Part shown: positions 1-5,971 of the stretch, one piece after another
Numbering within the stretch: position 1 is the first letter of the stretch
Layout of the letters: every line of letters starts with the position of its first letter
Translations under genes and position numbers: made by a program
Notes under the pieces: generated by a model
The model's input: the letters and a program-made list of their open reading frames with translations, nothing else
Told to the model about the DNA's origin: nothing
The model's database searches: none
Assembly (NCBI GenBank): GCA_020433835.1
Contig: JAGRBY010000132.1
Span: 1-13,783 of the forward strand
Direction of reading: 5' to 3'
DNA length: 13,783 nucleotides
From: Anaerolineae bacterium
Lineage (GTDB): Bacteria; Chloroflexota; Anaerolineae; 4572-78; J111

Positions 1-79
1 GTTGCACATTAGGTATAGAATCTTATTTTAAGAGAGTCCGACAGTCCTTACAGGACGACAGCGACAATGAAAATCTTTT

Positions 80-114
80 GCTATCAGCTAATGGCTAACT
101 GCTAACTGCTATTT
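80..114. repeat. Heptamer tandem array (GCTAACT type), five units
   Basis: Five consecutive 7-bp units start with GCTA; the central two are identical GCTAACT and the flanking ones differ in the last three bases. The array ends 21 bp before the lipoprotein start codon and just upstream of its ribosome binding site. It belongs to the class of short tandem heptamer arrays found elsewhere in this window, although its unit is different. Whether it lies 3' of another gene to the left cannot be seen. Bases 1-79 hold no recognisable gene; GTCCT and AGGAC around 45-57 could form a small hairpin. Confidence 0.7.
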
Positions 115-135
115 TCAGATGAGAGGTAACATGAT

Positions 136-786
136 ATGAAAATTGGGAATATTTTTTTGTTGATTGTAATTAGTGTATTCGTATCTTGTAGTTCACCGCA
201 ATCCCCAGAGATTGTCGCCTCTGAAGTGCCCGTCTCACCTTCGCAACCGGCTCAAGCCTCTCCCACATCATTGGCATCCATAACCATGACGGTCGATACT
301 GCCACGTCATCATCTCCGGTAAGTTCGACAGAAATTTCAGCAACGTCGCAAATCTCACCGATAGTAACACCTTTTGGTGCAGCCACTGCCGTTGAAGCCG
401 CGTCGGAAGTTAATAATGGGGCTGAAGGTGCTGGCCGTAGAGCGGTTTTTCCTAATACAATTGTTGTTTATCAAAAAGAAAGCCCTGATAGTCAGCAAAA
501 ATTGACCGTTTATCATACGGGACGGATGGTAGCCGGCGACGGCAGTGAACATCAAATACAATCCGAGCAAGTTAAGCCCCTCTTTGATATGGTCGAGTCG
601 TCAGAGTTTTGGGCATTGGATGATGAATACTCACCAAGTATGGCCTGTGCTGACTGTGTAAAACAGATTGTGACGGTTTATTATAATGAGGATATCAAGG
701 CGATAACTGTTATCGATACGCCCGTAGAAATGCCCCAGCTTTTAAGAAGCGTGTTGGATAGGTTAGCCGGATTGTCATCCCCATAA
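136..786 (+). CDS. Small secreted lipoprotein, Ser/Thr/Pro-rich linker plus DUF6438-like domain
   Basis: A 216-residue predicted lipoprotein. A short charged start and hydrophobic core (residues 5-16) lead to FVSC, a slightly non-canonical lipobox with Cys18 as the probable lipidated residue; Phe replaces the usual Leu at -3. Residues 19-100 are a low-complexity Ser/Thr/Pro/Ala linker typical of surface proteins. Residues 105-213 look like a compact alpha/beta domain with a CADC pair (Cys171, Cys174). The pattern of strands ending in a helix near residues 200-212 resembles DUF6438-type domains, but this is recalled resemblance, not a search result. The start at 136 is favoured because GAGAGG at 122-127 lies 8 bases upstream; the ATG at 131 stops after two codons. 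The gene converges on the metalloprotease gene and shares a terminator hairpin with it. Its function is unknown. Confidence 0.8.
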   Translation: MKIGNIFLLIVISVFVSCSSPQSPEIVASEVPVSPSQPAQASPTSLASITMTVDTATSSSPVSSTEISATSQISPIVTPFGAATAVEAASEVNNGAEGAGRRAVFPNTIVVYQKESPDSQQKLTVYHTGRMVAGDGSEHQIQSEQVKPLFDMVESSEFWALDDEYSPSMACADCVKQIVTVYYNEDIKAITVIDTPVEMPQLLRSVLDRLAGLSSP

Positions 787-788
787 TG

Positions 789-816
789 ACAAGAGGCTCC
801 CGGTGGAGCCTCTTGT
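789..816. terminator. 12-bp perfect hairpin, probable bidirectional terminator
   Basis: A perfect 12-bp inverted repeat (789-800 with 805-816) has a 4-nt CGGT loop. It begins two bases after the lipoprotein stop codon and ends 37 bp before the stop of the convergent metalloprotease gene. The run after it on the + strand (TATTCGTAAAAG) is only weakly T-rich, so termination may depend mainly on stem strength. Its position between two convergent genes supports use by both. Confidence 0.75.
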
Positions 817-853
817 ATTCGTAAAAGTTTAGGTTAAATAGTAACTGTTGGTA

Positions 854-2926
854 TTAAGGGGATGTTTCATGCAGGCTGCTACCACGCGGCTGGGCTGTAC
901 CGCTAAAGGTAAATGTTTTGGTTCCCGTTTTGGGAGACGATAATGTAGCCGTCACATTGTAATTGGTTGTACCCAAAAAGGAGTAAACATCAATATACCA
1001 ATATTTTCCACTGCCATTATTGCTGGCTACCCCTTGAATAAACTCATTATTTCCGTCGTGTGCGGAAACATCTACAAACGGATCCGTAATAACATTGGTA
1101 GTACCGGGTGGATAAAGAAAAAGATCAGCATCTCCGCCGGTGCCATTCATTGAAATAGTTAACTGCTGCGTACCCGAAATCCAAATTTTATAGACATCAT
1201 CTATGTCGCTGCCGCTCACTTTTCCGGATGCTTTCTTGCCACTACAGATATTTAAGGCATCGTTTATGTTGTCTGAGTCACCCGAACCGGGCGTGCAGGA
1301 GCTTGAAGGTTTCGGTTTAAGGATAAGTGGGACATAAGTTAATGCAGAGGGTGTACTGCCACCAAGCTCCGTTTTTAATTTATAACTTCGAGCCGTACAA
1401 CTGGTGGGATTGCCAGCAGTTTGGGCTTGATTAGTAATAACAGCCACCACACTGCTACATCCTGCTGCATTGAAATTATTAAGCGTTGTAGAACCACCTG
1501 AGCCAACGACGGCCGGTAGAGGCTTCACCGTCAACGTGGAGCCGGTATTGCAAACCACGCTGCCGCGCAGTTGACCACCACCCGATGTGTTTTGTAGTGT
1601 GACCGGATAGGTACCCGTGCTAGGCAAGTTAACCCAATTCAAGGCATAATTGTCGGCAATGCTGCCATTGTAGGTGTTACCTGGAGTGGTTATGCTCCCG
1701 TTAGAGGGATTGGATCCCGCCGCTGCTACATAACCAGACGCTTCTTGAAAACAGTAGGGATAGCTAAAGCCGCCCCCACATGTTTTGTTGAATTTCACTG
1801 CAATAGCATAGGCGTGGTAAGCATTGGCCAGATTTGTACTTCTGTTTCCCAGAGCCGTATTTAAATTATTCAACATATTGTTAGTACTACTCTTGCTGGC
1901 TGTTTCCCAGAAGTCTTGCATAACCTGTTCGCCGCCGCCGGCTATGCCGGTGCCATAGCGTTCGGTCAAACCACGCCAGGTGATCCAATAAGGGTAGGGC
2001 GAGGGGGTATATTCACCCATACAGGTACTAAAGCTCGGCCACAGATAATTGTAGTTATCATTGGCGCTATCAAAAACCTCATCCTCCATCCAGGTTGCGC
2101 CCCCCTCTATAAAGTTAGCGTCGGGCCTATTGGAGCCGGTTAACACACCATATCCGGCTTGGATTGAGTGGTTAAATTCGTGGGCCGTTGTGGCATCAAG
2201 AGCCTGCTGCGAAGTGCCGGGGAACGGGCTATAATCGCGGTTGAGCACCATACATGAAGCGTAAGCATCCACATCATTCCAGGATGTATTGGGGTTGTTG
2301 CCTACAAAACCGGCATGAGCACCACTGGTGGTAACATAACCATATAAACCACCACCCAAATTGTCGATGCGAACATGGTAGCGATTACCGGGCGGTGGGT
2401 TGCTGGCCAGCACCGGCGGAGCAGCCCAACCAAACGTTGTGATTTCTTTTGTCCACGTTGTTTCCAACGAGTTACTATAATTTGTAATTGTCAACCCACC
2501 ACTAATGGTGCCATACTGGATATGAAAATGGGTGCTATTTAAAGTATTGGAGAGGGTACCAGTTGAAGAACCACAACTTCCACTTAATATTTCAATGATT
2601 TCGGTCCGTTTAGGACTGAGTTTCATCGTTTTTGTTGCTTCCTGCAAGTTAAGTATAGATAAGGTGCCATGCCACGGTACATCACTGTGATATTCACTTG
2701 GCAGACTATCATAATTACCCAAGGCATAAGCCAGATAGAGATTGGCCGTATCTTGATCAATATCGCCCCGGTCAAGCGCAGCCTCAATTAATTGCGGGGT
2801 TGTAAGTTTCTGAGTAGTACTAACCATATTTGTAGGTTCTTGCGCAGGTGGTCCGGCTTGACTTACAGGGGGTACTCCTAGCAACAGACAAAATGCGGCA
2901 ATAAATATAACTAGATTTTTATACAT
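854..2926 (-). CDS. Secreted zinc metalloprotease-like protein (HEXXH) with C-terminal PPC domain
   Basis: A 690-residue exported protein. The start is set at 2926 rather than at the upstream end of the open frame (3079), because AGGAGGG lies about 7 bases before this ATG and an immediate signal peptide follows (hydrophobic residues 5-23, cleavage likely after SQA near 24). HEFNH at 249-253 is a zincin zinc-binding motif with Glu250 as catalytic base. The segment 272-283, with Glu274 and Glu281 about 20-28 residues downstream, could supply the third ligand, as in gluzincins. The layout recalls the family of putative metalloproteases named after MXAN_6640, but I cannot confirm membership. Residues 570-664 match a bacterial pre-peptidase C-terminal (PPC) domain (DDVYKI start, GDADLFL core, YWYIDVYS near the end). 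Several paired cysteines suggest disulfides outside the cytoplasm. Probable role: extracellular proteolysis. It is transcribed alone. Confidence 0.85.
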   Translation of the reverse strand: MYKNLVIFIAAFCLLLGVPPVSQAGPPAQEPTNMVSTTQKLTTPQLIEAALDRGDIDQDTANLYLAYALGNYDSLPSEYHSDVPWHGTLSILNLQEATKTMKLSPKRTEIIEILSGSCGSSTGTLSNTLNSTHFHIQYGTISGGLTITNYSNSLETTWTKEITTFGWAAPPVLASNPPPGNRYHVRIDNLGGGLYGYVTTSGAHAGFVGNNPNTSWNDVDAYASCMVLNRDYSPFPGTSQQALDATTAHEFNHSIQAGYGVLTGSNRPDANFIEGGATWMEDEVFDSANDNYNYLWPSFSTCMGEYTPSPYPYWITWRGLTERYGTGIAGGGEQVMQDFWETASKSSTNNMLNNLNTALGNRSTNLANAYHAYAIAVKFNKTCGGGFSYPYCFQEASGYVAAAGSNPSNGSITTPGNTYNGSIADNYALNWVNLPSTGTYPVTLQNTSGGGQLRGSVVCNTGSTLTVKPLPAVVGSGGSTTLNNFNAAGCSSVVAVITNQAQTAGNPTSCTARSYKLKTELGGSTPSALTYVPLILKPKPSSSCTPGSGDSDNINDALNICSGKKASGKVSGSDIDDVYKIWISGTQQLTISMNGTGGDADLFLYPPGTTNVITDPFVDVSAHDGNNEFIQGVASNNGSGKYWYIDVYSFLGTTNYNVTATLSSPKTGTKTFTFSGTAQPRGSSLHETSP

Positions 2927-3490
2927 ATTTATCCCTCCTAAGGATTTTCCTGCTCCTCTTTGAAACAGACAGTAACATATAACGTGCTTGGTGTCCTTTC
3001 TGCAATATAAAGTTAAATTTTGATGAAAATTAATAAACATCGACATTAAATTGGCGTCGATCGTTATACTTATCTGCAAAGTGACAACTTAAACAGATTA
3101 CAATACACAATTGACCAAAAATATTTCAGTCGGCCCATAAAAAAGTGTAATATAAAAGTATATAATAGATGAAGTTCGAGAGTGAGGCGTATAGTCGGAC
3201 TCGATGGCTGTAATTGATGCAGACGTCCTTTTATAGATGTGAACGTTATAGCGTGTAATGTCCGACTAGCGAGAAAGCAAGGCTAAATGGTATCATTTAA
3301 AAATGCCATAATAGGATACAAGATTAAAAGTATTTAGACAATAGCCAAATGTCTAGATTTTTTAGGTATTTTGCCTAACCCCTAAATTTCATCTGTTTCA
3401 TAAGTATATGTTTGTTTCAGTTGATTACTCTCGTAGCAGGGTCTTCAAACTCACGAAAGATGAAGGGTGATATCAATTTTGGCAAGCAAA
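2927..3490. other. AT-rich intergenic region between divergent genes
   Basis: No convincing gene is seen here. It must contain the promoter of the metalloprotease gene, which I cannot place with confidence. A 9-bp inverted repeat TAGTCGGAC (3192-3200) / GTCCGACTA (3260-3268) is separated by 59 nt. A weak hairpin TAGACA/TGTCTA (3335-3340 with 3350-3355) is followed by a run of six T, and a second small stem TTAGG/CCTAA (3362-3366 with 3374-3378) follows it. Together these could act as a + strand terminator, but no + strand gene precedes them. Confidence 0.5.
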
Positions 3491-3519
3491 TTGTAATCAA
3501 ATAATCAGGCGTCTATAAT
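3491..3519 (+). promoter_or_regulatory. Sigma70-type promoter for the LamG-domain gene
   Basis: TTGTAA (3491-3496) is a 4/6 match to the -35 hexamer, and TATAAT (3514-3519) is a perfect -10 hexamer. The spacer is exactly 17 bp. Transcription would start near 3526, about 73 bases before the first possible ATG of the next gene. This is prediction from consensus only. Confidence 0.55.
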
Positions 3520-3553
3520 GTTTCAGTCATTTAATCAAAAAGCATTCGTATCA

Positions 3554-3569
3554 GGAGATCATGTTCTCC
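3554..3569. promoter_or_regulatory. Imperfect palindrome in the 5' leader of the LamG-domain gene
   Basis: GGAGA (3554-3558) and TCTCC (3565-3569) flank a 6-base TCATGT centre, giving a 16-bp sequence symmetrical except at one central pair. A second small stem CCACT/AGTGG (3581-3585 with 3591-3595) ends just before the ATG at 3599. Both lie in the predicted leader. They could be operator or mRNA structure, and they coincide with the absence of a clear ribosome binding site. Confidence 0.3.
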
Positions 3570-3598
3570 AACGATGCAAACCACTGAAATAGTGGCTG

Positions 3599-5155
3599 AT
3601 GGATTTTTCCCGGTCACATTTGCTACTTAGTTTTAATATGAGTTACAAACCTTTATTCACTCTTCAGTTCGACGAGGATTTTATCCACACCCACGCAGCT
3701 AGAGCAGCCACAATGCCGCGCCTAATCACGGGTCGAACCGGAAAAGCTCCCCTATTTCAAGGGAGAGCCACCCTCACTTACCCAACCCAGGGCCATCTCA
3801 ACCGTGAGCGAGGCCGCCTGAGTTTTTGGCTCAAACCGCAGTGGCCCGGCAGCGACGGCCGTGATTACATCTTCTTTGATGCTGGCGATGGCTTCTATAA
3901 TCGACTGCGGGTGCAAAAAGATGGTGGTAACAACTTGCGTTTCATTGTATGGGGGCCGCGCAGCGAAAGCGGGTTGAGTTATAATGTCTCGCACTGGCAG
4001 CCGGATGCGTGGCATCAAATTGATGTTACGTGGGAAAGTAATCGCATCGCGCTGTATGTTGACGGCAAACTGCGCGATGCCACTTCTGATGTCACGTTGC
4101 CTTATCAACTGGCGTCGCGCTTTTTCATCGGCTCCTCATCCGATGGCGACCGCCAGGCCAACGCGGTTATTGATGAGCTGATGATCTTTGCCGAGCCAGA
4201 TGAAGCGGCTTTGCAAACGGGTGGCGCACCTGTCGACACGATAAATTTCCCCGATCAATTTTTGATCCCCGTTCTCGTCATCGCCTACTTTCCGGTGAAA
4301 GGCAATCGTATCGATCGGTGTATTACCGGCGATGTCGGCGCACCGCTGGCTCAAATTCAGCGCCATGTGCAGCAAACAACACCGCACGTAGTCGAGGCCC
4401 TGGAATGGGGCAGCGCCTACCACGGCTACAAAGACTCGACGGCTAATCCCAGCCTGCGCTACCAAATTGTTGAGATGCTGGAGTTTATGGAGCCGCTGCC
4501 CACCACGCGCAAGCGTGGCCATCGCGTGCCGATGACCGACTACAACGCCATCATGAACCGGGTCAACATTCAGCATTGGGTCGAGGCGCGGGGCATCAAA
4601 GAGGTCTGGCTGTGGGGCTATCACGGCGGCGTCATCGACATTTGGGAGTCGAACATGGCCGGGCCATTTGGCGATATTAGCAACAGCGACCGCGATCAAC
4701 GCGATTTGCCCGTTCTCAACCAAACCTACACCGTGTATCACTACAACTACGGGCGCGGGCCGTCGGAGGCGGTTGAGGATCATATGCACCAAATTGAGGC
4801 GGTGCTGCGCGAAATCGACTATCATCTATTTTGGGAGAAGTTTGTCGGTAAGCCGGGCGAGGGTCGCTGCGGCTGGGCGCACTTCCCGCCTAACGGCGTC
4901 CGCGATTACGACTGGGCCAACCCCAACTTTGTCTGGACCGACATCGAAGATTGGCGACCCGATGGCGGCGAGAAGCAGCACCTCAACTGCCGCCGTTGGA
5001 ACAGCGACAGCCTGACCTGGTTTATCTACTGGATGCAAAATTTGCCGGGTGCTAACAACGGTCTAACCTATAGAGGCCGACCTTTGACCAACTGGTGGAC
5101 GTTCATCGGCGATTTTGATGGAGCGATGCAGAAGGGGTTGGGACTGGTGGGGTAG
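3599..5155 (+). CDS. LamG/concanavalin-like domain fused to an uncharacterised C-terminal domain
   Basis: A 518-residue protein. Residues about 18-198 have the strand pattern of a laminin-G-like jelly roll: GRLSFWLKP, the WHQIDVTW strand, the ALYVDGK hairpin and a closing AVIDELMIF strand. Such domains usually bind sugars or form surface beta-sandwiches. Residues about 220-518 form a separate domain I do not recognise. It is rich in Trp, His, Tyr, Asp and Asn, with motifs YHGYKD (274-279), VWLWGYH (336-342), WESNMAGP (349-356), SNSDRD (361-366), YHYNYGRG (380-387) and DYDW (436-439). No export signal is visible at either possible start, M1 or M14 (3638), which is odd for a LamG protein. Neither ATG has a good ribosome binding site, and an in-frame TAG at 3590 rules out a longer protein. 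The gene is single and followed directly by a heptamer array. A carbohydrate-active role is possible but unproven. Confidence 0.8.
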   Translation: MDFSRSHLLLSFNMSYKPLFTLQFDEDFIHTHAARAATMPRLITGRTGKAPLFQGRATLTYPTQGHLNRERGRLSFWLKPQWPGSDGRDYIFFDAGDGFYNRLRVQKDGGNNLRFIVWGPRSESGLSYNVSHWQPDAWHQIDVTWESNRIALYVDGKLRDATSDVTLPYQLASRFFIGSSSDGDRQANAVIDELMIFAEPDEAALQTGGAPVDTINFPDQFLIPVLVIAYFPVKGNRIDRCITGDVGAPLAQIQRHVQQTTPHVVEALEWGSAYHGYKDSTANPSLRYQIVEMLEFMEPLPTTRKRGHRVPMTDYNAIMNRVNIQHWVEARGIKEVWLWGYHGGVIDIWESNMAGPFGDISNSDRDQRDLPVLNQTYTVYHYNYGRGPSEAVEDHMHQIEAVLREIDYHLFWEKFVGKPGEGRCGWAHFPPNGVRDYDWANPNFVWTDIEDWRPDGGEKQHLNCRRWNSDSLTWFIYWMQNLPGANNGLTYRGRPLTNWWTFIGDFDGAMQKGLGLVG

Positions 5156-5158
5156 TTA

Positions 5159-5202
5159 GAGATTGGAGATTGGAGACTGGAGATTAGGGGATTGGGAGAT
5201 TG
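5159..5202. repeat. GAGATTG heptamer array immediately after a stop codon
   Basis: Six degenerate copies of the 7-bp unit GAGATTG (variants GAGACTG, GAGATTA and two 8-bp units) start three bases after the stop codon of the LamG-domain gene. The same unit, in the same orientation relative to the upstream gene, recurs after the pseudokinase gene at 9053-9097. Confidence 0.75.
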
Positions 5203-5285
5203 TTTATGTTACGGTCAGAAATAGTCGGTGTAATGCGTGTTTATATCGCGTTAACCGAGACGCTTCCTGAAAACCTCGCTTTCGC

Positions 5286-5495
5286 TATAGCTTAACCCCA
5301 GGCGCACTAAAAAGATTCGGCTATCGGTACATAAAAACCGGAGGCACGTTGTAAAAATTTGGCTTTCGATGTATCGAATCCGGGATTGTAAAAAAAGGAT
5401 TCCGCTTTTTGTGTATCGAATCGGGAGTCGTGAAAAAAAGATTCCGCTTTTGATGTATCGAATCGGGAAAACAAAAATTGCGACTCCGGTTTTGT
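5286..5495. repeat. 42-bp-period tandem repeat array
   Basis: Three clear units begin at 5370, 5412 and 5454, each exactly 42 bp and opening with TGTATCGAATC. Two more diverged units of the same length precede them (5286-5327 and 5328-5369). The shared plan is TGTATCGAATC, GGGA, an A-rich run, then GATTCCGCTTTT. From 5371 one + frame stays open across three units and would encode a 14-residue repeat beginning YRI, with KKIPL in the middle unit. Stops break that frame in the two earlier units and after the third, and there is no start or ribosome binding site, so I do not call a gene. 5203-5285 holds nothing recognisable. Confidence 0.75.
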
Positions 5496-5780
5496 TATAG
5501 CTTCGTTGGAGATTATCCGAAAAAATTATGATTCTATAAAGCGTCCGTTGGAAAAATTGGACGAGATGGCGATTCGATACGTCGAATCGGGAAAAAAAGA
5601 ATCGCGACTCCGGTTTTGTTATAGCTTCGTTGGAGATTATCCGAAAAAATTATGGTTCTATAAAGCATCCGTTGGAAAAATTGGACGAGATGGCGATTCG
5701 ATACATCGAATCGGGAAAAAAAGAATCACGGCTCCGGTTTTGTTATAGAAAACTTGGAAATTGTTTGAAAAAATCTCCGA
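5496..5780. repeat. 124-bp tandem duplication with a decayed third copy; possible TPR-gene remnant
   Basis: Two adjacent 124-bp units (5496-5619 and 5620-5743) differ at five positions by eye, about 96% identical. A third copy is recognisable only to about 5780 (TTGGA, ATT, GAAAAAAT in register). Each unit divides into three parts of 39, 43 and 42 bp, the last resembling the 42-bp units upstream. Because 124 is not a multiple of 3, no frame reads through two copies alike. One frame of each copy gives GDYPKKL, then FYKAS and RDGDS, resembling the tetratricopeptide pattern LGDYxKAL-x-FYxxSL. Copy 1 has a TGA in this stretch where copy 2 has TGG. This suggests a decayed TPR gene whose 126-bp repeat lost 2 bp, but could be chance in low-complexity sequence. 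Confidence 0.7.
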
Positions 5781-5834
5781 AACAAGCGTTACTGGGTGAC
5801 GCGGTAGCACACCATTAAACCGTGGAGCGAGGTA

Positions 5835-5931
5835 AAGAACCCAGGTTCTTGCCACAATTGTAAGCATGTTGCCCAATTGAGCACCCATAGAAGCCTTTGT
5901 CGGTTTCATGTTCAAGAAAAACCTGGGTTCT
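5835..5931. repeat. Palindrome pair AGAACCCAGGTT / AACCTGGGTTCT
   Basis: A perfect 12-bp inverted repeat (5836-5847 with 5920-5931) is extended inward by CTTG/CAAG (5848-5851, 5913-5916) past a 3-base bulge. The left arm is itself self-complementary (AAGAACC, CA, GGTTCTT at 5835-5850). Shorter outer complements GGTAGC (5803-5808) and GCTACC (5935-5940) lie outside. The spacer has no gene. The structure sits just beyond the stop of the histidine kinase gene, so it may be a transcript end or a small non-autonomous repeat element. Confidence 0.55.
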
Positions 5932-5971
5932 CACGCTACCACGATTTCGTGCAGAGCTACCGGTGACGCTG

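Noticed and set aside
2927..3079. Upstream extension of the metalloprotease frame to 3079
   Set aside because: The added 51 residues precede a textbook signal peptide, and a strong AGGAGGG site points to the ATG at 2926.
3192..3268. 9-bp inverted repeat TAGTCGGAC/GTCCGACTA as insertion sequence ends
   Set aside because: Only 59 bp separate the arms, there is no transposase or target duplication, and a 9-bp match can occur by chance. It is kept only as a note in the intergenic entry.
3573..3629. An 18-codon open frame starting at an ATG just before the LamG-domain gene
   Set aside because: It ends after 18 codons, overlaps the true gene out of frame, and encodes nothing like a signal peptide, so a frameshifted leader is unlikely.
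5280..5780. CRISPR-like array
   Set aside because: Repeat units are adjacent with no unique spacers of constant length, the 42-bp and 124-bp units are degenerate throughout, and no cas genes are present.
5506..5818. Two short open frames (80 and 62 residues) across the 124-bp repeats
   Set aside because: They are the same repeated peptide in shifted frames, with no ribosome binding site. They are better explained as repeat DNA or a relic.
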